A DNA stretch of 64,000 nt. It comes from Hemileia vastatrix (taxonomy: Eukaryota > Basidiomycota > Pucciniomycetes > Pucciniales > Zaghouaniaceae). The position numbers and the translations under genes were made by a program. Each line of letters starts with the position of its first letter. Positions within the stretch are counted from its first letter, which is position 1. The notes beneath the pieces were generated by a model. That model searched no databases. It worked only from the letters and a program-made list of their open reading frames with translations, and was not told the origin of the DNA. Below, in pieces: positions 1 through 10,834 of the stretch. The DNA is taken from contig JASXTE010000010.1 of assembly GCA_030280995.1 (NCBI GenBank), forward strand, positions 25,979,823 to 26,043,822, in the 5' to 3' direction.

Positions 1-2077
1 TTAAAATTTTAGCTACACCACACAATTCCAACTTAGGTTGAGAATACATAGATTCCACCTCATTAAACACCACAGACTCATATCATACTGGCCTGATGCT
101 CCCAGTCTTATCCTCCTGAGACAAAACAGCACCAGCATAAATATAACTTGAGTCCACTGCCAGATAAATTTTTCCAGCACCAACACCATAATCCAACTTG
201 TGAAGAACAATATCTTCACCAACCACCTTTTTTAATTTCTGAAAAGCTTCTTCACACTCTTCAGTCCATTCCCAATCTGCATCTTTTCTGGTCAACCTCC
301 TTAAAGGTGAAGCCAACAAAGAAAAATCCTTAATAAAATTCCTGACATATACACATACACCCAAAAAACCCCTGACTTCAGTAGTATTTTTAGGCCTTGG
401 CCATGACTGAATTTTATTAATCTTCTTCTTTGCCATAATCCTTCCCTCTTTACATACCACATGACCCAGAATTTCCAAAGCAGGAACACAACAACAGAAT
501 TTTGACCCTGAAATGGTCAAACCAGCCTCTTCAATCCTAAACAACACTCTCTCTAGAGTTATTGCATATTCCCACACAAACCTCCTTATGCCAGGGTTCT
601 CCGCTAACACCTCATTACCATAATCAGTGGATGGTCCTTTAATTCCACCATCATCAATAAAAATACCAGCATGAGTAGGAACCTCATCCTGTGAAATCCA
701 AGCCATCTGTGCTTGATATTCTGCCACTGAATTTGTTGCTCCTTGAGGCAACCTAGTGAGGTGAAATCTTCCCAAAGGTGTCTCAAAAGTTGTGAGGGGC
801 CTTGAATCTGTATGGAGTTCCCTCTCATCATAACCACCCATAATATCACCCAAACCATAACACATCCTTCCAGAAAAAGCTTCAACAAAATCCTCTGCAC
901 TTGGTGGCATACCAGCTGCCTTGATAGTGACTCTATTTAAGGCTCTAAGATCACGAACCACCCTCAACTTTCCATTCTGCTTTTTTACACAGAGAACCGG
1001 ACTTGAGTAGCTGGAAGTTGATTGTTCGTATAACCCAGTCCTGACTCTTTCCCTAACAATCTCCACAAAATCCTCTCTAATAGCGGCTGGAATCGGAATA
1101 GGTTTGATTTGCCAAGGTTCATGACAAACCACAGGAATCAAGTAAGGTTCCCCATAAGAGTGCTTCAATACACCCCTTTCCTCCTCAATACACGCCACAG
1201 CTTTTTCCCTTAGCACAATAACATGCAACAACAACTTCTTTTCTTCTTCAGACAACCACCCATCAGGACCAAAATTAACAACTTTCAACCTTTCCACGGT
1301 CACCCTAGCTGTCTCTAAAAATTCTTGAGGATTCTTCACCAAAGGAGTACAGTACTGATCTCTTGACAAAGGAGGTCTCTTCAAGGGCGGATTCAAACCC
1401 ACAGGCATAGGCTCATTGACAGGCCTAATCTTCTGCGCTACCTTCTTATACTTTGCCGCTCCACCTTCAACTTGAGGGATCTTCAGGAAATCTTCATCAC
1501 CAGACCTGAAACAATAACCAAGGGTTTCCACATTGCTCACATGTGTGGCCAAGGTAATGTTTTTGAAAGGTGTAGAAGAAACCCTAGCAGTGCACAATTG
1601 GGAGGACTTACTTTTAGACCCCAATCTCACCACTCCAAAACTTTTCCGCAATTCCAAATCTTCATCCTCACTTCCATCTTCCAAATCTTCAAACATTGAT
1701 TCATCTTCAGAATCAACTCTTCTAAAATAATGCAGTTTATCCTCATTCTGGAGGCCAAAAGATTGATCTTGATGATCTTCTTTCTTCATAATTTTCTGCA
1801 GTTTAACCTCATGCTGGAGGCCCAAAAATAGATCTTGATGATCTTCACAAAAATATTTTGCATCTTCTTTATTCATTATCTTCAGATTTTTTTCTTGATT
1901 TTCATGAATTATCTTGAATTTTTTATCTTCTCTTCTTGAATTTTCTTCTGACCTACAAAAATAACCAGGGGTTTCCCCAATGCTCACAGGTGTGGCCCAG
2001 GTAATGTTTTTGAAAGGTGGAGAAGAAACCCTAGCGGTGCACAATTGGGAGGACTTACTTTTAGACCCCAATCTCAC
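1..2077 (-). pseudogene. RT-RNase H polyprotein of element D (3' end outside window)
   Basis: The frame is open from 2077 to 86 and carries a Ty3-type reverse transcriptase. A K-NGKLRVV-RDLRALN-like block sits about 1000-920, a TPLGRFHLTRLPQGATNS block about 790-720, and a divergent catalytic box FIDDGGIKG about 660-635 in place of the usual YIDD. This is followed by the connection domain (GHVV, RGFLG) and the RNase H start (AVDSS, about 150). A TGA at 83-85 interrupts RNase H; the same frame continues to base 1 with the PKLELCGV block holding the RNase H glutamate. The first roughly 200 residues are a Glu/Asp/Lys-rich leader containing an internal duplication and do not resemble a known domain. 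I read it as an inactive copy; the IDD-GG catalytic variant may be a lineage trait rather than damage. Confidence 0.75.
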
Positions 2078-2095
2078 CGCCCAAAACCTTTCCGC
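1502..2095. repeat. Direct duplication (about 147 bp, two copies) inside the element D RT leader
   Basis: Bases 1502-1650 and 1950-2095 are near-identical direct copies (few substitutions and small indels). Both are translated in the same frame, so the leader of the RT ORF contains two copies of a block with RLGSKSKSSQLCTARVSS. Between them a second, shorter repeat (about 1731-1790 and 1797-1850) encodes two EDHQD-like segments. This is sequence actually seen; its origin (template switching or a duplicated frame-junction) is inference. Confidence 0.8.
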
Positions 2096-2336
2096 ATATC
2101 TTTCAATAAAGATATATAACCAATCTTCTTCCTTGAACTTGAATTAAAAATAATTAAGAATCTTGAGAGAGAACAGAGACTTGATAAAAAACTTGATGAA
2201 TACTTACAGAGAAGAGAAACATTAAAAAGAGAAAGTTGAAAATCCACTTGGTATATCTCCAAGGGAGCTGACCTACTACAACCTGGGATTTCCACATCTT
2301 GGGGAGAGGTTGTAGCACTAGGTTGATCAGCCCTCA
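2078..2336 (-). other. Linker between protease and RT frames of element D
   Basis: About 260 bases separate the end of the gag-protease frame from the RT frame. An 87-residue open frame spans it without any recognisable domain. The frame change between protease and RT here means Pol would need recoding, splicing or re-initiation, or that a deletion has occurred. Confidence 0.4.
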
Positions 2337-3002
2337 TTACTCTAAAAAAGACAGACTCTCAATAGAGCCTGAGTCGCACTCCAAAAAACCAGAGGCAGCA
2401 CCCATTTCCTTCCTTCTCCTGCAGCAGTCCATGCACTGGCACATTGAAGATAAACCAGGCCTGGTCTCCCAACCATCCTCTCCAGGGGATGGCAACCTCA
2501 TGTGAAGTCTCCTTTCATCTTCATCAGTCAACTCCAAACTGATTCCCAAATCAAATTGATAACCAATTCTTGCCTCAAAATCCATCAAGAATGGCCCACC
2601 CAAAACTGCTTTTACATTACCTTTAGCAATGTAAAAATGAACCTTCCCTGAGGCTCTGCCAACATCTAACTTCACAAACTCTGAAGTTCCAACCAATTCA
2701 GTGACATGTCCACTGATCCCTCTCAAAGTCCCACCAATACCAGTTTTGATGGGGAGTCCCATATGAGTTGCCTCAAACAAAGAAATCAGGTTTATCTGAG
2801 AACCTGAAGCCACCAATGCCCTTGCATCCCTGCCATTCAGAGTAACATTGACATATCCCAGAGGAGCAGAAAAATGAGTTTCCAACCCCTCACCAAACTT
2901 TTCAGCAGAATCGCAAAGGTATTCTACCTCCCCAGAAGAAACTCTTCTCCTGGTCAACAACTTTTTCTGTCTATCAGGCAACCCTGGACTGATAGCATAC
3001 AA
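2337..3002 (-). pseudogene. Retropepsin-like protease segment of element D
   Basis: In the same frame as the gag ORF upstream, after an in-frame TAA near 3009. The segment has the retropepsin fold signature in which the usual D-S-G-S-Q-I-N-L-I-S reads VASGSQINLIS: the catalytic Asp is replaced by Ala (codon around 2818-2826). A second block about residues 75-110 (HVTELVGTSEFVKLDV, then GGPFLMDFEARIGY) matches the flap and second half of gypsy proteases. The C-terminal cysteine pair CQCMDCC is of unknown meaning. Loss of the Asp makes activity unlikely. Confidence 0.65.
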
Positions 3003-3008
3003 TTCCCC

Positions 3009-3485
3009 TTAAGATAGGGAAACCTGACCCTGATTCATCCTTTCCAGGACAGAGTCCATAACATTAACTTGACCAGAAACTACTGGCCTCTCAAAGTGAG
3101 CCCTTGGCTTCACCACCTTGGTCCTAGAAGCTTCTTGAGGACCGGCACCACCAACAGGTTTACCATTAACAGGAACCAAACCAGATCCCTCACCAGAACC
3201 TCTAACTCCAGCAGGCTTTGGCAATGAAGCCAAAGGGACATCCTCCTCAGAGTCAGAATCCACCTCCATTGGCATTGGCTCACCATTCATGTCCAATGCG
3301 CGAAAGCTAGGGGGGCCCATGTCAGCCATACCCTTCTGCATCTTGTACAGCTCCTCTTTGCTGTACCTCTTCCTAGCTGCACTCAGCTTAGGATCCACCT
3401 TTGAAGCATTTGGCTTTGGTTGTGCCTGAGAACTGCTCTTAGGCCTTCTCACCTTCCCTACTTCCACATCATAAACACCAGCCAA
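3009..3485 (-). pseudogene. Gag-protease linker of element D
   Basis: A 158-residue open stretch in the same frame as gag, separated from it by a TGA at 3504-3506. Lys/Pro/Ser-rich, with an acidic VDSDSEEDVP patch; no conserved domain recognised. Probably the spacer between nucleocapsid and protease in the intact polyprotein. The two in-frame stops on either side may be nonsense mutations or programmed readthrough sites; a single copy cannot distinguish these. Confidence 0.55.
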
Positions 3486-3503
3486 GCATTCACCACTTGA
3501 CTG

Positions 3504-4739
3504 TCAACCACAAGAATAAAACTCCAAACCACCAAAGAAAGTAGAAAAAGAGACCTTATTGACCTCCTTCCCCTTTCCCTTGCCATCCTCATTCTCCTTA
3601 CCAGAAGACTTCCCTTGATCAGGAATCTCCTCAAACTTTGGCCTCCTTTGATTGAGACCTCCCCTCCTCCTGACCAAATCAACAGGAGCCTGCCCCTCAC
3701 TGGGCTTAACAAAAGAACCATCAGGGAACTTGAAAACCCTGCCATCAAATTCCACCTTTCCTTCAGACACATCTCTGTTCAATGCCCAACAATCATTGGA
3801 CCTGTGCCCCCACCTGCTGCAATAAGAGCAGACCCAAGGATCACTCCTACCAGCCCTCCTATCAATATCTCTAGGCTGAGAAGGTGCCTTATTGACCTTC
3901 TTAGCCTCCTGAACAAAAATATGCAGCTTCTTTGTAAGATCAGCCAACTGGTCAACCATTGGGTCCCTCTCCTGTTTGGGAACCTGCACCAAATTCTTCT
4001 CCTCCTTCTTCTCCCTAACTTCCTCTTCAGCCAAAGCCTCACTTACTTTGCTGACATACTTGGCACACCCCTCCTGATAGGTGTCCACAGCCAATAACTT
4101 CAAATGGGCCTCAACAGCCTCCTTCACCTTATCCAAGGCAGGCAACTTCTGGTCCCCATTAGAAAGAGTCTTCATCAATTCCTTTCTTGACAACTCCTTC
4201 AACACATCCATCCTGACATCTCTAGCCAGGGCAGACCAAAAAACATCCTTGGCAGCATTTTCATGTGCCAGCTCCTCCACTTCCACCAAATATTCCACCA
4301 CAGGATCAAACTGTAGCAGAAACTTCCTGTAACTATGTAAGTTACCAACACCTCCATAAGATTGCCATTCACTGACAACCTTGTTCAGATCCACCATAGT
4401 GAACCTGACACCCCATCTATCTATCATCTCCCTACACAACAATTTCCAATCCCTCTTCTTGTAGCCAGACATGGCCACAATCTCCTTCTCCACTGACCTA
4501 ACACCAATGAAGAAGATAATCTGCTTCACCATGTCCAGGTAGGGAGCACCATCCACTCCAGAAGCAGTTTCATACTTCTCTAGAAACCACTTGACATCCT
4601 CCCCATTAAACTTGGTACCATCCCAAGTTTTAATCTTCACACACTCCCTAACCATCACAGAAGGAGGACCATCTCCCCCACTGACAGTTACCACAGGAAT
4701 AGAAGAACCAGAAGCCATTCCTCCAGACCAAAACACCAA
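3504..4739 (-). CDS. Gag of element D (capsid plus CCHC zinc knuckle)
   Basis: A 411-residue frame. Residues about 30-230 have the alpha-helical retrotransposon Gag pattern (TWDGTKFNGEDVKWFLEKYE, then a W-containing helix and FDPVVEYL). A canonical nucleocapsid knuckle C-X2-C-X4-H-X4-C (CSYCSRWGHRSNDC) sits near residue 305. The tail is basic and Lys/Gly-rich. An in-frame start at 4715 (MASGSS) is as likely as the start at 4739. The protein would form the virus-like particle of this retrotransposon and bind its RNA. It ends with TGA at 3504-3506, beyond which the frame remains open. Confidence 0.75.
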   Translation of the reverse strand: MVFWSGGMASGSSIPVVTVSGGDGPPSVMVRECVKIKTWDGTKFNGEDVKWFLEKYETASGVDGAPYLDMVKQIIFFIGVRSVEKEIVAMSGYKKRDWKLLCREMIDRWGVRFTMVDLNKVVSEWQSYGGVGNLHSYRKFLLQFDPVVEYLVEVEELAHENAAKDVFWSALARDVRMDVLKELSRKELMKTLSNGDQKLPALDKVKEAVEAHLKLLAVDTYQEGCAKYVSKVSEALAEEEVREKKEEKNLVQVPKQERDPMVDQLADLTKKLHIFVQEAKKVNKAPSQPRDIDRRAGRSDPWVCSYCSRWGHRSNDCWALNRDVSEGKVEFDGRVFKFPDGSFVKPSEGQAPVDLVRRRGGLNQRRPKFEEIPDQGKSSGKENEDGKGKGKEVNKVSFSTFFGGLEFYSCG

Positions 4740-4775
4740 AAAGAGCCAATCAAAGAAAACAGAGATTCCAAAGAA

Positions 4776-4800
4776 CTAGCAAGTTCTACCCCACGTTGGG
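4776..4800 (-). other. Candidate primer-binding region of element D
   Basis: The stretch directly inside the LTR (minus-strand sense begins CCCAACGTGGGGTAGAAC) is where the minus-strand primer should anneal. A TGGGGTAGAA segment would suit a tRNA 3' end. The assignment rests on position only. Confidence 0.35.
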
Positions 4801-5829
4801 TGTCAGAAATGTAGACAATCCTATAGTACTAGCTATAGGCCTTGACCAAGGGAGTTGGAGAAAAACCAGAGAGAAAATCCCCTGTCCCTTTAGAAAAATA
4901 GAGTGAGATTTACTTGCTAAAGTAAGTTGGTTCCTGTTTTGCTAAAGCCCCTTTTCAACACACTTGACTGCTTGATGAGCCAAGAAAGTAGTCCCCAGAT
5001 AGACTACCAGACCAAAGAACTGAAATGTAGAACAAAGTCCACACCAGAGACAGCAAAGATACTTGATGTAGGCTGCAAATCCACACCAGAGACAGCAATA
5101 ATACTTGCTATAGCTTGCAAGACTATAACAGAGAAAACAGTTGCCAAAGTTAAGTTAAATGAAGAACTCACTTGCAACAAACACAGCCAATTGTGGCCAG
5201 AAAACAGTGAAAACTGAGTGAGGAACAATGAGATCACCTCTGAATTGTTGTATGATGATTAAGGTTTCCCCAAACTGTCTTATTCACTATTTACACACAG
5301 ACCACCAACTAAGAGCCCATGTGCACCCACCAATCTGGAGCCTGTACCCGCCAAATTGCATAAAAAACCCTCCTGAAGCGCTCCCCAACCTCCTAAAACA
5401 GAGGCAGGCGGGCCGCCCGACGTCGGAGATACCGCCTGAAGCGGCCCGGCCTCCCTGAAGCCAGAAAACCAATAAAAACAACAAATCTACTTACAAAAAT
5501 TAGCTACAACTACTAAAACCTTTAAAACACGCAATTTCACTATAACAACATTGAGACATGAAATATAGAGAAAAATTAGCTCTATCCAATGGTACTAAGC
5601 ACTTAACCCTAAGACTTAAGGTTAGCCTGTAAAACACAAAAAACAAAATTAAACAGCAATCTTTTATATATGAAAAATGAGGAAATGGCCCCTTAAAACT
5701 CAGAATATGAAAAATGTCTCCAAGACATAAAATATAGAGAAAAGCCAGGGCTATCCAAGGATAGTACCCACATACCCGCAGACCCAATATCCACGGAATA
5801 AAACCAGAAAAATACCCAATTCCTTAACA
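4801..5829 (-). repeat. LTR of element D (5' LTR in element sense)
   Basis: Plus-strand sequence starts TGTCAGAAATG and appears to end CCTTAACA, giving TGTTAAGG...CTGACA in element sense. The inner edge at 4801 is well placed by the adjacent primer region; the outer edge is estimated because the partner LTR is outside the window. It contains two tandem copies of an about 43-bp unit near 5038-5120 (TCCACACCAGAGACAGCA) and an isolated GC-rich patch at about 5340-5460. It appears to have inserted into the LINE that follows. Confidence 0.6.
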
Positions 5830-6109
5830 GATGTCAATTAAGACATGCACAAACAGCACCAAATCACACAACAAAGGCCCCTGCCAATGTTGGAAGACCA
5901 CACTGCTACTCTATTTCAATCAGCTAAGTACTCCCTCTTCCCCACCTCTGCCCTCACTGACCCCCCTTACCTCCCAAGATAGCTCTCCCATATTTTATAA
6001 CAGAGTAAAATTGTCCCCTTACTCTTTGATGGAACCTCAGTTGCCTAAATCCCCTGTGATCTCAGAAATATCCTGCCCCATCCCCCCTTTACCTTTCCTG
6101 AATTCTCTG

Positions 6110-6830
6110 AGGCTCTCCTTAAAACTAAGAAGAAGTGTTCCCCTGGCCCTGATTGCACTCCTGATGCCCTACTTTACCTACACCTACTCACCTCTTCATC
6201 CCTCCTTTGCCTTATCTTCTAGGCCTGCCTTGATGTAGGCTATTACCCTAAAATCTGGAAATTGGAAAGGACAATTATTATCCCTAACCCCAAAAGATAA
6301 AATTACACAATCCCAAACTCTTACCGCCCTATAGCCCTCACTAATACCATGGGTAAAACTCTCAACTCCCTCCTCACAAAACACCTTTCCTTCTTAATGG
6401 AATCCTGAAACTCCCTTCAAGACACTCACTACAGAAGATGCCCCCTGAGTTCCACCTCAGATGCCCTGCTTCACCTTATCACATGGACTAAGGACCAGTG
6501 GTAAAAAGGTAAAGTAGTAGGAGCTATATCCCTAGATGTGAAGGGAGATTTTCCCTTGGTAAAAATTTCCAGACCTGAATCTATTCTCTATTCCATCCCT
6601 ATTCCACACAATCTCTCAGCCATTATTATCAAATCCCTCACCAACAGATTCACAAGCATCTATTTCTCATCCTATGAATCCCCACCCACTTTCTATCCCA
6701 AGGGCCTCCCTCAAGGATCTCCCCTCTCACCTATTATCTATATAATCTACAACTCAGGACTTTTCTCCCTCCCCTCCCTCTCTCCGAACTTCCTGAAACT
6801 TGGGTAAATCAATGATGTACTTCTCCTTAC
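6110..6830 (+). pseudogene. LINE reverse transcriptase remnant
   Basis: Across broken frames I read PGPDCTPDALLYL-like, then YYPKIWKLERTIIIPKP, YRPIALTNTMGKTL, and GLPQGSPLSPIIYIIY (about 6700-6755). These correspond to RT motifs 1-5 of Jockey/Tad-type LINEs. The catalytic FxDD box is degraded to IND after a stop near 6805. These motifs identify the family securely; the gene cannot make an active enzyme. Confidence 0.75.
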
Positions 6831-7659
6831 TTTCCACAAAGACCCCACAGCAATTGTTGACCAATTGTCCAGCTTAGGAGCCAATGCTCTAGAGTAGGGA
6901 AAAATAAATGCAGAGGTCTATGAAAGCTCCAACTTTAAGTGGCTATTTCTTACTCACCTTAAATATATCCTGAAGAACTCCTTTACTTTAGAAATCAAAA
7001 GTTCTCCCTCCCCCCATCTCCCACTCTCAAATGGATGGGAATCATTTTGATCCCACCCTCTTCTTCTGCAGCCATGGAACTTCCATAGCAGCCACTGGCT
7101 TCAAAGAAGTATCTCAGATCCACAAGTGTTCCTCCCCCTGCTGGGAAATCCCACTGAAACAATTTAAATCCCTCATCTCCACTCTTTTTCAATTTTTCAC
7201 TGACTATGCATCTATTGTTTGGAATAGCCCTCAGTGCCACTCCCACACTACCTGTCTTCTACAAGCAGTTGACAATAGAACCATCAGAAAAGCTCTGGGT
7301 TGTTTTAGGATCACCCCAGTATGAACTCTCCTACATGACTCAGTGTCAACCACTTGTAAATCATGGCTGAACCAGCTTTCATATGCCCCATGGTCCCACC
7401 TTCTATCTCTACTAGCCTCCAACCCCATTGCAAGGCTATCCAGATTGACATTATCCCTCCCCTCCCCTAAAGCCCACCATCACCAGATCCACTCCCTATC
7501 CTCTCCCTGCCTTTTCCCTTCCTCCTTCCCTCTTCAAAATCTGGATGTCAGATGCCAATCCCCTCTGGCTCCATGGTCTCCTTCATTTTTCACCCAACAC
7601 ATAAGACCCTCCAAAGAAATTTCCCTCAGAGAATTCTTCTTTTCCCTTACTTACTCTAC

Positions 7660-8420
7660 TTCTCACTTATATTTTATATACACTGATAGCTCAAAATCCA
7701 AGGCTGACTCCATCGCAGCAGCTTTTGACTGGGGCCTCCCTCACCCATATGTCTCCAGACTTGGGGATGCCAACACATTTTCTGTCTTTGAGAAAGAACT
7801 TGTGGGTGTTCTATTAGTTCTGCAGCTATTCCTATTGAATCCCATTCACCCCTGTGCCAAGTCCCTCACCATAACTATTGACAACCAAGTGGTGATTAAA
7901 GCCCTTTCATCTCCCTCTCACCCCATGGAAAATTTTCCATCATCCTAGGAATATATTCAGCAGCCCACAAACTATACAAAGCCAACCCCTCCATTTGACT
8001 TCACCAGTGGTGTCACTCTGGCCACTCAGGCATCCTGGGGAATGAGCTGGTTGATAAGCTAGCCAACAGTTCCCACCCTTTCTCATCTCTTGCACAGTCA
8101 CTAATCTCCTTCCCCTCCCCACCATCATCTGCATCTTCCCTCAAATCTTTCCTTAAAGCCCATCTACACTCTCAATTTCTCACATTCTTGAGCTCTGATT
8201 CCCTGAGGAGAATTAGAGGTAATTACTCCCCTATACTCATGCTCAACCATCTCTCCCAGCTGAAGTATGCCCATGCCAATCCAGCCACTCCCCCCTCAAA
8301 GACTATCTTTTTTGTTTCAAAATCCTAAGCTCCCCCCTTTGCACACTATGTGACAGGAATGCAAGGGATACCCCAGAGCATTTCCTCCTATTCTGCTCTT
8401 CTCATTACCCACTAAGACTA
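7660..8420 (+). pseudogene. LINE RNase H domain and C-terminal Cys-His motif remnant
   Basis: YTDSSKSKADSIAAAF at about 7678-7725 is the RNase H strand with the first catalytic Asp. FEKELVGVLLVL supplies the Glu, ITIDNQVVIKAL the second Asp, and GNELVDKLAN (about 8038-8070) the last Asp. Downstream, LCTLCDRNARDTPEHFLLFC at about 8337-8395 is the CX2C...H...C motif usual after RNase H in fungal Tad elements. Frames are interrupted around 7950 and 8320. Confidence 0.7.
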
Positions 8421-8720
8421 CCCCTCATTCAAGCCACCAAAAAACATAAAGTCCCTTTTCACACATCAGCTCTCCTCTCTCCCCCCCATCCTCCCTTTAG
8501 TAGCTGCCTTTCTTGTAAATACCAATAGATTCCATAAAAACTTTCCCCTCTCCCTCTAGCCCGACTTAGTTGTCTCCAATTCTTTTATTGCATGGTTATA
8601 TGTCTCATTTTGTTTCTCCTACCCTGATGTAAGTTACTTATTGGCCTCTCCTTCATGCCCCTCAGTTGGGTGAGATTGTATGAAATCAAAAAATACCAAG
8701 GAAAAAATAATGACTTGCCT

Positions 8721-8936
8721 ATGAAACCAACCAATTTAGCTTTCAAATATGTGTAGATTTAACTTGAACTTTAATGAAAGAAATTTCTAAGTTTAAGTAA
8801 GTACAATCAAATCAGGAAATGTTTCTAAGTCAATGGGATAATTTGATCAGTGAATGTACAAGTCTACCTGCTTTATATGCAAATTTCTTAATTATTTCTG
8901 TGTCTTTCTCCTCACTTGTGAGAGAATGACATATTA
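8721..8936. other. Spacer between LINE and DNA transposon
   Basis: About 215 bases of AT-rich DNA with no recognisable gene. It ends in TATTA (8932-8936), the left copy of the target-site duplication of the DNA transposon that follows. Confidence 0.5.
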
Positions 8937-8956
8937 GGGGGTATCAATGTTAAGGG
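8937..8956 (+). repeat. Left terminal inverted repeat of the DNA transposon
   Basis: Twenty bases, GGGGGTATCAATGTTAAGGG, identical to the reverse complement of 33476-33495. Preceded by the TATTA target duplication. Confidence 0.85.
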
Positions 8957-9535
8957 ATCTGCAATTAGGGGTCAGGAATTTATTTTGCCAGGATCAGAAA
9001 TTATTAATTATGGAATACTCTCATCCACTAGCCCCAGGGCTATTGGATAAGGATTGCACAATAATGAATTATACCACCTCTTATACCCCAATTTCCATTC
9101 CTGATCTCAAACTCATCACATCCATGATTGATTTGTCAAGGAGTCACATAATATATAATTGCAGATTCCATCCTTATGTCTCTCTTAACTCTATTCTACT
9201 TAATTTTGGGGGAGAAAACATAAAATTTTTTTCTATCTAAGCACCCCACCTTCTCATTTGTTGGAGAATTACCATTTCCTACTCATAACCTAAACCTTCA
9301 ACCAACAACCTTTTCTACCAACAATAATGAAGCACCTTTCTACTAGGAAGCAACTTCACTCAGTATGAATTCTATCACTTTAACTTTAGCATCTGGCTCT
9401 GATTCTGACTCTGGTTTGGAAGACACTTTAGCTTATATGTCTTTTCAATGATCTTTATGAAGAAGAGGATCTCAAACCTGCACCATCTCTACCCTCCCTT
9501 AAATCACAAAACATTCTTTCCACCGGCATACATTC
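8957..9535 (+). other. Left interior of the DNA transposon; possible 5' coding remnant
   Basis: A 97-residue frame at 8947-9240 and a short Glu-rich/Pro-rich frame (about 9440-9535) are open. The latter continues in frame past the family C insertion into 28815 onward if that insertion is removed. No domain is recognised. It could be the 5' portion of the dioxygenase gene or of an unknown ORF; I cannot decide. Confidence 0.35.
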
Positions 9536-10713
9536 TGTCAGTATAGTCTAGTATATAAGTATGATATAATAGTATTTATTTATGGTCCTACTACTTATTG
9601 ATAAATGATTTAGTGATTAAACCTCAGAGGAAGACTAATAAAATAGTTATACTCAAATAAAACTCACAATACTTGGATTTAAATGCATGCTAGTGGTGGA
9701 AAATAGATAAATAGAATATAGTTATAGCTTATATAATGATAATATCAACTTATAAGAGGCTTTATAATATATTTCTAAATGCTAATAATTGTATTGAAGT
9801 GTTTTATTGAAGTGTAGTAAGTAATTGATGATAAATAACTTTCAAAATCCCTCCTTACTTATACCCAAATCCCCTGGAGTGCACAGACCTTCAATCCAGA
9901 TGATGTCACTGCTATCCCCAGCAATTACAGCACTGTGAGGGCCCATCACCTCCCCATGGCGTCCACTTCAAGAAGATTCAACACCCAGACCTCCAGTAAG
10001 AACCCTCCATCACAATTAATGATAACACAGATCTATACCACAAATAGAAAATCCAGATAAAAGCGGATACCATAAAGAAACAGGTAAAATAAGCAATCAA
10101 AAAGAGATTTAATGAAACCCAAAGCATATAAAGGAAAAAATTGAAATGTCCAAGCCCCCAATAACATCTCCAAGCATCCATATTAACCCAGCAATGACCT
10201 CCCAACCCATAAATCCGTGAATATTCATCCAAGGAAGCAGATTAAGTTGTCCAGACTGAGTGTATGTGCCTGAAATAGATGTTTATGCTTCTGTAGGCAT
10301 TGTGAGTCCACTGGATATGTCCATATGACATAAAATAAGCAGAAAAACAAAGGTTATAGGCTATTAAGGGGCTAAAACTCACTTATATACCTAAATATAC
10401 ATAATATACTGCATATTTCACTGAATATGAGATTTATGTATACATATAAGCTTATGTATGTCAATAATTACTTCATATCACTTAAGATAAGTATATTATG
10501 ACTCCATTAACACCTTAATAAGTATTATTAGGCTATGAATAAGCTATTTAAACTTCTATAAGTTATATAATAGTGTAATAATTATATATATATATAATAT
10601 AATCATATATATTATTATTTTAACCTTATTTTTAAGATATAAGCTTAATTTACTTAAGGTTATCTTATTTTAAATATAAGAAATACTCAGTCCTAGGGAT
10701 ATCTAGGCTGAAA
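9536..10713 (-). repeat. 3' LTR of C1
   Basis: Starts TGTCAGTATAGTC on plus and ends GGCTGAAA, where the partner LTR has GGCTGACA, so the terminal dinucleotide context is mutated (C to A). 1178 bp, same length as its partner. Followed by the polypurine tract. Confidence 0.9.
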
Positions 10714-10724
10714 CTCCCTCACCC
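10714..10724 (-). other. Polypurine tract of C1
   Basis: In element sense GGGTGAGGGAG directly abuts the 3' LTR. Families A, B and C all have a near-identical purine run (GAGTAAGGGAG, GAGTGAGGGAG, GGGTGAGGGAG), the expected plus-strand primer. Confidence 0.8.
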
Positions 10725-10834
10725 AAAAAAAAAAACAATAAAAAAAATGTTAAGACATTTTAATTAAAAGTAAGGAGTGAAATAGAAAAATAATTTTTAA
10801 AATTTTCTATAATACATATACTGAACAAACAGTA

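Larger units (their letters stand above)
1..5829 (-). mobile_element. Degenerate Ty3-like LTR retrotransposon (element D), truncated by window start
   Basis: Reading on the minus strand: one LTR (4801 to about 5829), a primer-binding region, a gag frame with zinc knuckle, a protease-like segment, and an RT/RNase H frame that continues past base 1. The gag-to-protease part lies in one frame broken by two in-frame stops; the RT lies in another frame. Several features show decay: a stop inside RNase H, loss of the protease Asp, and an internal duplication. The second LTR and integrase are not in the window. Its RT is clearly different from that of families A-C elsewhere in the window. Confidence 0.8.
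5830..8720 (+). mobile_element. Decayed Tad-like non-LTR retrotransposon (LINE), 5' truncated
   Basis: Plus-strand translation in shifting frames gives in order: a pre-RT region, RT palm motifs, a thumb/connection region, an RNase H, and a Cys-His motif. No endonuclease domain is present, so the 5' end is missing, probably cut off where element D inserted. An A-rich segment about 8675-8720 may be the 3' tail. No LTRs are present. Many stops and frameshifts show that it is long dead. Confidence 0.75.

Noticed and set aside
10560..10640. TATATA-rich tracts in C LTRs as possible origin or CRISPR-like repeat
   Set aside because: Simple AT repeats within LTRs; no spacer structure, and the host is eukaryotic.
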